The position numbers were made by a program, and so were the translations under genes. A stretch of DNA of 64,000 nucleotides from Intoshia linei (taxonomy: Eukaryota; Orthonectida; Rhopaluridae), in contig LWCA01000003.1 in assembly GCA_001642005.1 (NCBI GenBank), positions 1-64,000 on the forward strand, given 5' to 3'. The notes under the pieces were generated by a model. It ran no database searches, was not told where the DNA came from, and saw only the letters and a program-made list of their open reading frames with translations. Positions 50,401-62,230 of the stretch are shown one piece after another. How positions within the stretch are numbered: position 1 is the stretch's first letter; every line of letters starts with the position of its first letter.

Positions 50401-53400
50401 GTTAATACAATGCAATAACATAAATTAGACATAAAAGTAAATATTTGAACAATATATTTGTACTAAACTAAAGTTTTAAAAAAGAATGAATGCCAAATTA
50501 TGTGCAATTTTCTGTATAGTATTCTGTGCTAAAACAATTGAATGTATCAATACGTTGTTCGTATCAACATCGGCACCTGTAGATGTAATTTCCAGAAACA
50601 CAAAAATAAAAAGCAAGTTAGAAATGGACAAATTGACAAAAGATATTTATGTAGCAAAAATCAATGAAAACAAAATTGTAATATTCTTTAAATTCGATTC
50701 AGCTCAAAAAATAAGTGTAATTGTGGCACAATACACCAATATATCAAAGTATTTGGCGTATAGCGTCACAAATTCAGAAGATTCTTTGTATATTTTGGAA
50801 AACGCAATAGAAGAGTACCCCAAAAATAATAAATCAATGGAATCCAAAGCCGTCATAATAATGGGACACAATGGAAAATATTCAATCTTTACTACGAATG
50901 AAGACATCCCCTATGATAGTGATCTCACTATATCTGTTTCCGACGATCAACCCAAAGGTAATATTGCTCTGTATACTGTCAAAAATATGTATGTGGTAAA
51001 TTCTGGAGAACATAAGTTGGTAAAAGTTACAGGTTTAAAAGTTCATGGTGAAATCATCAATTTTACGTGGTCTGAACTCCATAAGCACAGTACTAGTACA
51101 CACTTGAATAGATATACCGCTTTTATTATAGATAGTGATAAAATGATGTATAGATATAACGTAAACACCAAACATTTTATAAGAATTCGTCATTACGTTA
51201 AAAAATTTGTACAGAAAGGTCGATATTTACTAGTTTTTACTACAAATGGACGTAAACTCGTATCTATAGATGGTGGTGACAATTTTGTACTCATACACTT
51301 GATTGGAGGAGACGAAAGAAGTTTCAACCATGCAAATGAAAAGTCAATAAAATCAAAAAAACATTCTATATACCAAACTAGAGCTTTTAGTCTCACAAAA
51401 TCCTATGTCGTTAAAAATCGGTTAATTGTCTTAATGCAACACAGAGAAAAAAATAAATCTCACAATGTTCATTATCTATTCATCAGCGACAAAAATGGTT
51501 ACATCTTTACAGCAGTAGAAAAATTTAAAAAAATGCCTCATGTCATGAGTTGGGGAATGGATTTGTGGTATTTGAGTATAAATCAATATTCAATTATTCT
51601 AATGGAAATAAATTGTAAATCTTACATTTCTTTCAATCACGGCGATTATTGGAACCAGATTATAATAAACGATCAAAGTGTTTGCTTATTTGAAGTTTAT
51701 AATAATTTACAGGACATGGCATTAATAGCATTTACTGATAATAGCATAACCGAAAGATCATCTTACAACGCAACTCTACGAAATTATTACACTAGTTTTA
51801 ATGGAGGAAAAACTTGGAACCAACCAATAAATGAAAAAATTGATTCTGTGCTTTATATCACATCCAAACTCTACACCACAATATTAATATATTCAAAATC
51901 AAAACTGTATGTTTCTATTTCTGCAGGGCGTACATGGTACAATCTGGATTACACAAACGCGCCACTTTTGTTTGACGATATAAAACTTCCCCAGTCACTA
52001 AAAAACAAAGAGTTTATCGATGTCATGTTTATTCAAAAAGTAGAAACAAATCCGTCCCAATTTACAATTATGATATATGATATGCTCAAAATGACGGTAG
52101 CAGAATATAGCGTCGAGTCTGTGCTTCACGGAGAATGTCAGTTTGTTGATACCCAAAAAATCACTAAATGCGGGAACAATAATGAATATCAATTCTTAAC
52201 ACCACCGATATCGGATGATGTTAAAAATTTCTGCTACATACCAAACAACAAACTCACGTACTACCGAAACATAGAATGTGTTTGCACTAGAATGGATGTT
52301 ATTTGTTCCGTAGGTTATGAAAGAACCAGCGACTATGAACCTTGTGAAAAATCAAAAATAAAAGGATTTGAGGATTCCGAATTATTTACATGTATAAACA
52401 ATGTAGTAACGCGCATAAAAACTATTGGGTATGAAATGATACACACGACGCGAGATTATGAAATTATTTGCAAAGGTCTTGTGGCTCACAGTGCAGATTT
52501 GCATTACAAGGAAATAAGTACCAATGCAAAATGTATCAGCAAGGATGACGTAGATATAATCTCTGACTACCAACAGAAAGTATTGGACAATCAAAGGGAA
52601 AAAAGGAAAAAAATTGGTTTAGTTGTAGGATTAACAATATTCTTTATTTGTGTGTTTGGGTTAATACTAATACTACTGTATCGATACACTAGCATCTATT
52701 GTCCGAAAAGCAAGATACGTAGAACAAAAATAACCGACAAAGACATACACTTAAAACAAGTTCTTCTCAAAGACAAGTACGAAGATGACGATGACGCAGA
52801 AGAATACTTTTTCAATGACGAAGAAATGAGTCAGTCCACAACCAATACTATTTAAACAGCTGTTATTAAAAAATTTCTAATACTTGTATTTTTTTTGAGG
52901 AATTGTTACTTCATCATACAGTAGGGCTTCGTCGTCTGGGTGCAGTGTAGCTAAATTGAGTTGATTCAATAACAGGTATATTACGGTTGTCTTCAGGCTG
53001 ATAGATGGTAGGATCGATCAAATCAATAGGTATATCCAAGTCAACTTCTGTTATCAAATCATATTTATGATTCGTTTGTAAAGAAAAGTTAGCATAATCG
53101 ACATATCTAAATAATTATCATCAATTAATTTTTCGTTCTAAATTTAAAGTAAACGTTAGTTTTTTAACACCTGAAAAATTTAATACTAAACCAAAAACAT
53201 GAAAAAACAAAGTATTGAACATCGTTTCTTAACATTAGTCATTATTTTCTAAATTTTTAAATTTGTAGTCAAATTCTCAATCCTGGCCAGCAAACGACCG
53301 TAGTGTCGACAGTAAAAATTAGATTTTTGTCAAATGTTAATACAGGAAAATAACTCGTAATTTTAATTTAAATAGTACTCAATTTCCAAATCGGTGAGAC

Positions 53401-54923
53401 CTAAAAAGTCCAAAAACGATAGAAAAAAAATGTTAGTAAGTGTATATAATTTTATAAAATTTAAGTTAGATTTCAGGTATGTATTTCATGACAAGAAAAA
53501 TTGAAAGGTCCAGTCAGTACCGAACCTACCGTAGCGAGACACCTCATGGGGGTCGATGAAATTTTTGTAAAATTAGGGCCTCATTTTTCCAAATTGAACA
53601 TTAAAAAAATTAAATTAAATTATAATCTTAAATATCAAAACTATTTTGTGTGTTAAATTTAAAATATCAAGTCAAGAGTCTTAAAGAGGTCGTTAAGAGC
53701 TATATGACACTATTCATAGTTTAAGAAAAAAATTTTTAGGGGTCTATTTTTCATTTTCCGATGGCCTCGAGCTGGATAGGTTCGGCTCTGCATTTCCTAA
53801 GTACAAATGGTTGAATTTTAGTAAAAATGGTTGGGTTTAAGAATATTCTCTATAAAATTGAATGTTTGTGTGTGAATGTTACTGTATAATTTAAAATAAC
53901 CCAATTTCTAATACAGTGTTTCCCAGGGCGTGTCTATATCTATTTTTCTGTTTACAAATTTGAGTCCTTCAGGGTGATCAACCCAATTTGTCGTTTTGTT
54001 TAAAAATAAAATCAGCCAAAAAATTTATTACAACATAAATTATGGGATTTGTTTTAAAAACATTAATCTCAACCTCAGAAATGCGCACCTTCATGGTCAA
54101 AACCACAAATTACCTTGTTTAAAAAATGAAAAATATCTTAAAATTTTATAAAACGTAAATAGTTTTAGTTTTAGTTTAATTCCCGTCTTAAAGTTAAGTT
54201 TAGTCCCGTATAGTTTTTAAAATCATAATCATTATAATAAATGGGAACCTCAAAAAAGTGCATTTTAACGATCAAAACTCCAGATTAACTCTTTTAAATG
54301 TAAAGGTAATGATTTTCAAACGCGTCCGAGATAATATTTTTTTTTTAATTTTCGGGTTGGTTTTATTTTTAAAATAAGGTGAAATTGGGTTTTTTACCCT
54401 GAAGGACTCAATTTCATAAAATATAATTTCGATGCTACATCAGTCTTGAAAAAGTGTATTACCAAGTGGAGTTTTTTTAAATAAACGGTAACACACACAT
54501 AAAATTTTATAGAAATAAAGAATAATATAATTAAATATTTTTTTTGGGGTCCACAGGTTTGAGAATTGAAAAATGGTCGAGAATGCCTGGCCTAGAGCTT
54601 GGTAGATTCTGCTTTGAGTTCACTGTGAAAATGTAAGAATATCATAAATAAAACATAAGGTCTAATACTAACTAAATTAGACCAAATGTTTTTATAATTT
54701 AAACGTATACTAATAAAAAAAATAACCGATCATTATCGAAAGGATAGTTGATGAATTTTGGTTTAAAAGGTATATCTGGTATTGTATTATTATATCGAAC
54801 ACGGCATAAAAGATCCCACCTAAAATTGTACATAATTTCCGATAAAAATGTCAAAAATTAAAACAAGATAAACCTGTGATCTATATTCGACTTAATCTTT
54901 TTATTATCCTTTGTAACGGGCAT
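47435..54923 (-). CDS. PAF1: PAF1, RNA polymerase II-associated factor 1
   Basis: Thirteen exons on the minus strand join in frame to 398 aa: 54923-54874, 54819-54727, 53106-52985, 52950-52884, 48611-48516, 48481-48385, 48343-48275, 48236-48130, 48089-47967, 47919-47794, 47755-47650, 47609-47540, 47505-47435. PAF1 is a scaffold of the nuclear PAF complex that travels with Pol II and supports histone modification. Matches run through the whole length: [84 protein letters not shown], and an acidic C-terminal tail. Ten introns are 34-54 bp. Intron 3 (53107-54726) holds two repeats. Intron 4 (48612-52883) holds the sortilin gene on the other strand. The human protein (531 aa) is longer only in its acidic tail. 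Confidence 0.93.
48832..49170. mobile_element. hAT-like MITE, CAGTGGTTCCC family, in PAF1 intron 4
   Basis: The copy runs from AACTGGTTACCGGTGTC to GAACCAGAAACTACTGG and carries the family block TCCAAAAAAATAAATATTTTGAAAT and CACTATTTGAA. Confidence 0.65.
49310..49465 (-). pseudogene. possible transposase relic
   Basis: The minus strand is open for about 50 codons apart from one TAA and reads like a helix-turn-helix followed by a basic helical stretch ([16 protein letters not shown], then [16 protein letters not shown]). It may be the DNA-binding part of a DDE transposase; family not determined. The rest of 49171-50485 shows nothing recognisable. Confidence 0.25.
50486..52855 (+). CDS. SORT1: sortilin-type VPS10-domain receptor, intronless and nested in PAF1
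   Basis: A single exon of 789 codons. VPS10 receptors sort ligands between Golgi, endosome and surface. Seen: a hydrophobic leader (residues about 5-20), the ten-bladed propeller with Asp-box-like turns ([30 protein letters not shown]), the 10CC cysteine module (about 550-690, with [15 protein letters not shown]), one membrane helix (about 709-735) and a 55-residue tail with an acidic cluster ([12 protein letters not shown]). The human GGA-binding DxxLL motif is not seen at the C-terminus. It lies on the strand opposite PAF1, inside its fourth intron, and its stop is 28 bp from the PAF1 splice donor. ATTAAA at 52865-52870 is a plausible poly(A) signal. The lack of introns is unusual beside its neighbours. 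Confidence 0.9.
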   Translation: MNAKLCAIFCIVFCAKTIECINTLFVSTSAPVDVISRNTKIKSKLEMDKLTKDIYVAKINENKIVIFFKFDSAQKISVIVAQYTNISKYLAYSVTNSEDSLYILENAIEEYPKNNKSMESKAVIIMGHNGKYSIFTTNEDIPYDSDLTISVSDDQPKGNIALYTVKNMYVVNSGEHKLVKVTGLKVHGEIINFTWSELHKHSTSTHLNRYTAFIIDSDKMMYRYNVNTKHFIRIRHYVKKFVQKGRYLLVFTTNGRKLVSIDGGDNFVLIHLIGGDERSFNHANEKSIKSKKHSIYQTRAFSLTKSYVVKNRLIVLMQHREKNKSHNVHYLFISDKNGYIFTAVEKFKKMPHVMSWGMDLWYLSINQYSIILMEINCKSYISFNHGDYWNQIIINDQSVCLFEVYNNLQDMALIAFTDNSITERSSYNATLRNYYTSFNGGKTWNQPINEKIDSVLYITSKLYTTILIYSKSKLYVSISAGRTWYNLDYTNAPLLFDDIKLPQSLKNKEFIDVMFIQKVETNPSQFTIMIYDMLKMTVAEYSVESVLHGECQFVDTQKITKCGNNNEYQFLTPPISDDVKNFCYIPNNKLTYYRNIECVCTRMDVICSVGYERTSDYEPCEKSKIKGFEDSELFTCINNVVTRIKTIGYEMIHTTRDYEIICKGLVAHSADLHYKEISTNAKCISKDDVDIISDYQQKVLDNQREKRKKIGLVVGLTIFFICVFGLILILLYRYTSIYCPKSKIRRTKITDKDIHLKQVLLKDKYEDDDDAEEYFFNDEEMSQSTTNTI
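53515..53792. mobile_element. GAGCCGAACC-ended element (copy 2), in PAF1 intron 3
   Basis: About 278 bp runs from GTACCGAACCTACC to GGTTCGGCTCTG. The interior shares the AAATTTAAAATATCAA-TCAAGAGTCTT stretch, here inverted relative to copies at 5901 and 60905. Confidence 0.65.
53853..54517. mobile_element. foldback copy of the composite element, in PAF1 intron 3
   Basis: The left end (CTATAAAATTGAATGTTTGTGTGTG) and right end (GGTAACACACACATAAAATTTTATAG) are inverted copies, and similarity continues inward for about 150 bp (CCTTCAGGGTGATCAACCCAATTT against AAATTGGGTTTTTTACCCTGAAGG). The middle carries reversed A-type units. This copy shows that the element can have long terminal inverted repeats. 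Confidence 0.7.
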
Positions 54924-55190
54924 TTCAAGGATCAATTATTGTAATTTAGTAACTGTAGAAATCTATAAATGAATTTATTTTTTTCTTGATACTAAAGTTT
55001 GTATTCACTTTATCTTACTTAAAAATTCACCATGTTGACAAATATTCAAATTTAAAAATAAGAAAAATTAATGATACATTTAAGTCTTAAATGTAACATA
55101 TTCCAATGTTATTCATGTTTGGAGAATATTTTATAATAAACTTTCCCAAAATATTTTCCAAATTTTAAACTCTTTATTTGATTTAATTTT
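54924..55190. promoter_or_regulatory. divergent promoter region between PAF1 and UBR1/2
   Basis: Only 267 bp separates the PAF1 start codon (minus) from the UBR start codon (plus). The region must hold both 5' UTRs and promoters unless further non-coding exons exist. No clear core promoter motif stands out. Confidence 0.5.
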
Positions 55191-58100
55191 ATGAAGTCTG
55201 TTCTGGATAGTTTGAATAAAACTACATTAGAGGTAATTTTTTGTAAAATCTATAAAAAAGTATATTATATGTCAAATTTTATCGCTGTGGTTATATTAAT
55301 TTTTGACTCAACTTTTCGACAGTGTTTACTGAGGTGTCACATTTAAAAAAATTAAATACAGTATTCTCTCACTAGTTTTAATTTGGCGAATAGATGAACG
55401 TGTGCCATCGAACTCGTAGAATACTATTTTTTTGATATTGGTTGATTTTGAATAGAAAATTTTTCATACATTGGTTCACCCTATTGGTAAAATAAATTTT
55501 TTTAAAAAAAATCGATGTAGAGACGGTCGTGGAAAGTTGACTGATTTTCTAAAATTAAAAAAATCAATCTGCGGATTGAGAAAATGAGGCACAAACATTT
55601 AAATTTTAAATTTTAATTTTGAATTTACCATTAATATCTAGGAGACCAAGATATATAAAGACTTGAAAAAGGTTGTAGAAAATGCTATGCAAAATTTGAA
55701 ATTGAAAAAATTTGATCTCAATCATGAACAGTACGCAGATGAATTGAACGATATATTAATCAAGCCATTGGAGTGTGTGATTGACCAAGAATTGGACTAT
55801 ACTTATGACTCTCGTAATGTATTGACCGATAGAATTACAATTTCTGGATTAAAAAACAACCCATTACATTTAAATAATAGATGTCTAAATAGATTTGATG
55901 GGCATGATATCGTCTATGGTTGTTTGGAATGTGAAGTAGATCCAACCTGTTCTTTATGTAGTGATTGCTTCAGAGAAAGTGATCATACTGATCACAATTA
56001 CAGGTTTAACCGAGGAGGTAATGGAGGGATATGCGATTGTGGTGACCCTGAAGCGTGGAAAAATTTTCCGAATTGCAAAAATCACGAGATAAATAAAATT
56101 GAAACTGAACATGATGATGAAACCACAGAAATTTTTTTAGACGTTATTAAAAGATATTTTGCAGTATTTTTGGAAAATTGTGTGGATAGTTTATTTTATA
56201 ATGGTTCATCCAAATTTCACATGCCCATACCTTCCTTTAAAATTAAGAAAGGATTATACAATAGCTCTAATGAAAGAAAATATTGTTTTAATATTGATCA
56301 AAGTATTTCAAACAATGTATACAACATTGTCATGTATAATGACGAGCATCACGATTTCAACGATGTGATAGAAATACTTTCGCCCGCATTCCATAATTAT
56401 ACAAATGCTTCAAAAATAGCTACAATGATAAACTATTATGGTTATTGCAGTATTTATCAAACGTCAAATTACGCCAACATTTCAACTGTTTTGATAAGCC
56501 TCACAGAGTCCAGTAAAAGCATCGTAAATCATAAATCGGAAGATTTGGGAACTTTGAACTACGAGTTATTGGAACACAACGTTTTAAAAATGAACATGAT
56601 TCTATCTTCCCTTTTAGAATTCATGTCCAAATTAACAGATTTACATCCAAAACTAATAACCGTTATATACAAAGTATTGTTTACGAAAAACAAAGTGCAT
56701 GATATTATTTATATGGATTTTTTCTTTGAAGAACCAAAATATAGATGGAGTGGGCTCCGAAGGATTTGTCACAATTTTTTATATAAAGTATGCTTTAGTT
56801 TAGAAGACTACAGAGTAGATTTTAGTTTATACTATGTTACTAAATTCAAGAACATGTTTGAAAACTATATGGTAGATTCTTGTAAAATATCCAACTCTGT
56901 CATTTCTCTATTCTTGCAAATTTTTACTACAAAATCTTGCGTTGCTAAATTTCTACAAGACGAAGATTTTACTCGCGATTTTATTAAAAAGTCATTTGCT
57001 TTTTTGATAGAATTAAGTCATAATGATAAAAGCGAATTTCGGTATCAACATGAATATGTAAGTGTGGAGAATCACTTTTACTGGAAGAGTTTTGATATAT
57101 TCGAGCAAATTTCTTATGCGATTAATAGTATATGTTTAATTGAAAATCTAGATACAGAAATTTACGCTGGAGCAGCAAATTTCCTTTACCATTTTGTCGA
57201 CACTGTAAATACTTTAACTGCAGCGTTTGGAGAAACAAAGTTGATTACCCGTCATAAATATGAAGATGAAAATACGTATTTATTTCAATTTATAGTGACT
57301 GGTAGAGTTTTTGACGCAATGGACAATTTTGCTTATTCAATGAGAACGTATAGAAATACAACTTTTCATTTTTTTTATTCAATCATGTTTATTATAGAAA
57401 AAAACCAGAAAGATTTATTACATAGTCGTACCTATGAGCGCCTCATTACACCAACTACAATTAACATTTTTGGTAAAAATATAACTACGTATACTTTAAC
57501 TCCCTGTGACTTGGTTTACAATGTTTTTAGTTTTACTAGTCGAAAAGTCGTTTCATGTTTGAAAGTGATGCATGATTGCATGGGTATGACTATTAAAGAT
57601 ATATGGAAAGATCACAAACATCTCAAGAATGATTTTATTGATTCTTACTTGGATATTATTGCTGTGATAATTGAAATTTACAGCGGTAAGTGGGTTCACA
57701 ACGGTATGAACACCAAGTTTTACAAAAAACACTACAAAAATGCCATTTACATTACATTGTTTAGGAGTGACTTGGATCTTCTACGGTTTGCGTTTTTTAA
57801 GAAAAATCAAGACGTAGTATTATGGAAGTTGTTTTTAAAATTGAACCTATTTAGTGGATTATGGGATATTTTTGAAGGGGAAGGCACTTATTCTTTAGAC
57901 GGGTTATCAGAGTACGAATTTTTTGAACGGGATGAAAAAGTAATTGAACAGTTGTATGCCTGGATTCTGTTTATGTTTACTGAAAATATTACGAATGATA
58001 CTCATGTGATTGATTCTCATGATGTCGTCAAAAGGTATTTAATCAATTTGCTTATCGGTGTAACAAACGATAAAAGATTTGTGTTTTTATATGCAAAATC

Positions 58101-61100
58101 CTATTTTGGGTCTAATATTAGCAATGGCCATTTATCCGACGTTCTAGATGAAATTGCAACCATGAATAGTATCGGAGCATACAATGTAAAACCCAAATTT
58201 CATCATTTGTGTGACGACATGTCTTTTTTTTCTACAAAAATTGACGCAGTTGTACACAACCCCACTGAAACCATCAAACACATGAAAAAATTAGAAAAAG
58301 TTGATACCCTAATAACCTTACCAGAAATGCCCTTGCTAGTTGACAGATATAGTCATTTGTATAATATTCTGACTACAAATTCTTTGTTTCTATTGTATTA
58401 TCATACGTTTAAATCCAATTTACTGTACAGTAGTATTGCGTGTAGAGCATTGCGATTGCTGATTCTAAGTCTCAGAGATAAACCTCACTCTGAAAATGAC
58501 ATCAAATTTTTACATGATGAATGTTGCTCAGCCTCTCTCTACAAGATTTTGTGCAAATGTGAAAATATGGAACACCTTGGTGCAGAAGCCAAGAAATTGT
58601 TGAGGTATACATTGTCCCTTTATCACGTCAGGTTTCCAGAGTATTTTGATTTGAAGGATGATAATTACGTTTTACGAGATTTTCCAAAGGAAAAATTGAA
58701 TATTGATGTTGATTCAAAAATTTCACATAATTGTGTCGAAAATTCTGAACAACAATCATTCAAAGATAAGGCTCGTTTAGCAAGAGAAAACGTTATGAAA
58801 AATTTTCAATCTCAGCAAAAAAATTTTATTGCGTCTTTATCAAAAGATGAAATTGATTCTTTAAACAAATCTAGTGTAAATTCTCTTGTCAACTGTACAT
58901 TCCAGGAAAAACTCATTTGTTACATGTGTTATTCTCAAGAATGTGAAAATGAGGCAATGATTGTTTTTGGCCATTTGACCAGTCGAATAGTGAATCAGTA
59001 TGATTCTTTTGATTCTATATTTTTGGAGGAGGATGGCACAAATTGGTGCAGACCGGTATCTCATGTAATATCAACTTGTGGGCATTCTATGCATTATAAA
59101 TGTTTTAAAAAAGCAACGAGTAATCTTAATCACACGGCACAAGTTTATTTGTCACATTTTCGTTTGGATCATGTTAAATCGGATTGTTTCTATGTATGTC
59201 CTTTTTGTGCATCTTTTAATAATATCTTGCTTCCTATTTTCGGAGATGTGATACATTATAATCTTGGAAATTGGCAAGATGTTTATGATGAATTGAAAAA
59301 TAGGAGGTTACTCAGTAAATCAATCCTTTTTCAACATTGCCTAGATCTGGATGATTGGTTTTTTTTGTCCACTATACCTTCTTGTTTATCTTATTCTATA
59401 GACTTGTACATTGATTGTCATTTGGACCCTGAAAATTTAAAATTGAAGTCTTATGATTACAGAATGACCAAATTAATTATACCTACTCTGATTTATGCTT
59501 TTAAATTCTTCAACAAATATAATAATAAATGCAGTGTAAGTGTCGTGCAATATGATTCTTTGAATGATTTTATAGATATTTTATTTAAACCAGGTTTGTT
59601 TATATGCGTTTAAATTTAAATAATTATTATAATACAAATTTTGTGTCTTTTTAATACATACAAGTTGTAAGTATACTTTACTCTTAGTTGTGTATTTCCA
59701 AATTAACAGTCGAATAGAAATTAGAACTTTTCTAGAAAGGTACCGTCCACTAAAAGTTATTATTTGACATTCATTATAGTAACTACAATATCTGAAGTTC
59801 TTTAAGTGAAATATACAGCAATGGTTCCCGATCGAGGTCCATGAACCCCTTAGGGTCCAAAACTATATGTCTGGGGTACGTGAGATGCAAATAAAATATG
59901 AAAAAAAATCAACTTTTTTTTATTTTTATAGGATAATTTTTTAATATTTATTACAGAATTTCCAGATGTTTGGAATTTATACCAAAGCTCATACGATCGC
60001 TACATTATTATTTTAAAAACTACTTTTGTTCCACTATTAATAAACTTTACAGTGCGATAAGTTAATTATGGTGTTAATAAAAATACTATTTTAAACACCC
60101 TGGGAAAAATCGACTTTTATCGATAACGAAACGATATTTGAAAAACGATATACCTAATTTTATGAGAAAAACCTTTACTTTTTTCATAAACGTTTTCTTT
60201 GTGGTCCCAAAAAATAAATATTTTGAAATGGGGTCCATACACTATTTGAATCGGGATCCACCGCTTTACAGTTTAAAGTTTATATCATTAATGTGAATGT
60301 TTACAATTACCAAAATGTGGCATATAGTTGCGAAATTTCAACTACTAACTTGAAATATATAATCAAATATTTTTGCAGCAATGGTTGTAAATTTTAATTA
60401 TTTCATTAATTATGGAAAAAGTGATTTATATAATGGTTGATTGTAAAGTGTACTGTGTATTTAAATAGATTCATAATTTGAATAATTAAAATTAATTTTA
60501 TTAATATTTAGGGTTGAATCTCGTCACTAATAGTATGATATTTGAATTAACGACGTTGATACATTTAAGAGTCAAATTATCTAAAACCAATATTTCTAAA
60601 ATCATAAATTTTATCACTGTATTGACGTTTCTGCGAACCTGTTTAAATGAAACAGTGAGAGAAAACCTAGGTTATCCCGTTTTCAACCACCGAAAACAAG
60701 GTCTAACTATCTATATTAGCGATATAATTGACACTATAATTTCAAAGTAATTTCTAAAACATATTTATTTCATTTATATTTTAAAGTACAAAAATTATCA
60801 ATTATATGGAATCTATTCTCTCTAAAGTTGTCAAAATATGTTCTATATTTTCTCATTGTCAAAAGTTGTATTCTATTACAGACATAAACAAGGGTAAGTT
60901 TATTAAGGGCCGAATCAACCAATCTCGATTCCGCGCCGAAAATGAAAAATAGACTCTACAAAAAAATTGCAAACGATGCATAGTGTCATAGCTCCTATTT
61001 ACCTTTCCAAGACTCTTGATATTTTAAATTTAACACAACATATCTGTGATATTCAAAAATATAATTTTTTTGTTCTTAAATTGGAAAAATGAGGTCCTAT

Positions 61101-62208
61101 TTAAAAAAAATTTCTTCGAGTCCCGAAGAGGGTTTCGAGTGCGGAAAATTCGGCACTGAGTATATTATAATAGTATATGTATTTTACTAGTCGACGATTT
61201 TATGTTTAAATATAACATAAACTCTTTGCACGGTTGTTTTAAATTACTCAAAGCTGGCAATTTCAATGGATGGATTATTAGATATCAGTAATTTTGTAAC
61301 ACGGCACGCCAAAGTGGTAACGTTAATCCTTGGGCCTACGAAACACATTTCTAAAAATTTTTCTATTTTAATTTGATAAATTTTTCTATTTTTAATTTGA
61401 TAAATTTACAAATTATTTTGATGGACAGTATACATTGCCAATGGGGTCCACTACAAAAAAAAAATTTGGCGCCTTTTGGTTTGGGTATATTTGATATTTA
61501 TTTTTAGAAACTTTATTGATACTAATACCGATACATTGAATTTCATCAATACCCCAAAACGAATGAAACTAACACAATTACCGGAAATGTATGAAGAATT
61601 GTTACATTTAACTGCGAATTATAAGTAAACTTTTTTATTGTTATGAAATTGGAGGATTATACTTATTTGCATTATTCTAAAAATTTTTACTAATTAAATT
61701 TAGATGCCCTACATTAAAAATAAAAATTTCCAACATATTTATTTGTTTGCAATGTAGCGAAATAATATGTGGAGAAAATGCATGTTGCCAAACTCAAATT
61801 TCGGAACAATTGGACCAATTTCGCGTTGATAAAGAAATGGGACCCTTAAATTATCACTCTCGTTTTTGTTTTGGTGAAAATTCCCTATTTTTAAAGTTTT
61901 TGTGTTATCATCATATATATAAATTTCATTAGTGTAACGAATCGTCACATATTGCACATATCTAGAAAATACAAAGTGGCAGTATATGGAGAATGTTTAT
62001 ATAAGGAGCATTACATCAATGAAAGGTTTAATATAATATTTGTTATCTTATTTTTTGTAGAAAACGGTATAAAATTGACACGAAAATACTTGAAGAGTTG
62101 CATTTAAAACTTTTATGTGTTTCTCCTTTTGATATTGTAATGAACAAATGTTTGCAAGTCACCATGCCCCGTTTTTTTCATTCTGGTAGAACCTTTATCA
62201 ATTTATAA
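55191..62208 (+). CDS. UBR1: N-recognin E3 ubiquitin ligase (UBR1/UBR2-like)
   Basis: Nine exons join in frame to 1649 aa: 55191-55232, 55642-59593, 60512-60746, 60787-60893, 61191-61287, 61508-61624, 61704-61895, 61966-62025, 62061-62208 (human UBR1/2 about 1750 aa). The enzyme binds destabilising N-termini and ubiquitinates the protein for proteasomal decay. Seen: UBR zinc box (about 95-165, with CAECEV-like Cys pairs and GGICDCGDPEAW), a ClpS-like domain (NIVMYNDEHHDF near 245), helical middle, RING-H2 (about 1107-1195, CYMC, CGHSMHYKC, CPFC), and a UBR-specific C-terminal zinc region (CLQCSEIICGENACCQ, NYHSRFCFGENSLFL). The first exon (14 codons, ATG at 55191) is inferred from a clean phase-0 splice. 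Introns are 35-70 bp except where repeats are inserted (59594-60511, 60894-61190). Confidence 0.92.
59820..60262. mobile_element. hAT-like MITE, CAGTGGTTCCC family, in UBR intron 2
   Basis: The copy runs from CAATGGTTCCCGATCGAGG to TTTGAATCGGGATCCACCG, with inverted ends and the family's internal GGTCCCAAAAAATAAATATTTTG block. It accounts for about half of the 918-bp intron. Confidence 0.7.
60905..61163. mobile_element. GAGCCGAACC-ended element (copy 3), in UBR intron 4
   Basis: The segment runs from GGGCCGAATCAACC to AAATTCGGCACTGAG and shares AAGACTCTTGATATTTTAAATTT and TTAAATTGGAAAAATGAGG with copy 1. It fills nearly all of the 297-bp intron, so without it the intron would be about 40 bp. 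Confidence 0.65.
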
Positions 62209-62224
62209 TATATATTAATGTGTA

Positions 62225-62230
62225 AATAAA
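62225..62230 (+). terminator. poly(A) signal AATAAA of UBR1/2
   Basis: AATAAA begins 17 nt after the UBR stop, the same short spacing as in NCK. Confidence 0.55.

Noticed and set aside
55642-55686. UBR start at the internal TTG (55663) or ATG (55687)
   Set aside because: A clean phase-0 splice from a 14-codon exon with ATG at 55191 explains the open frame upstream of 55687.
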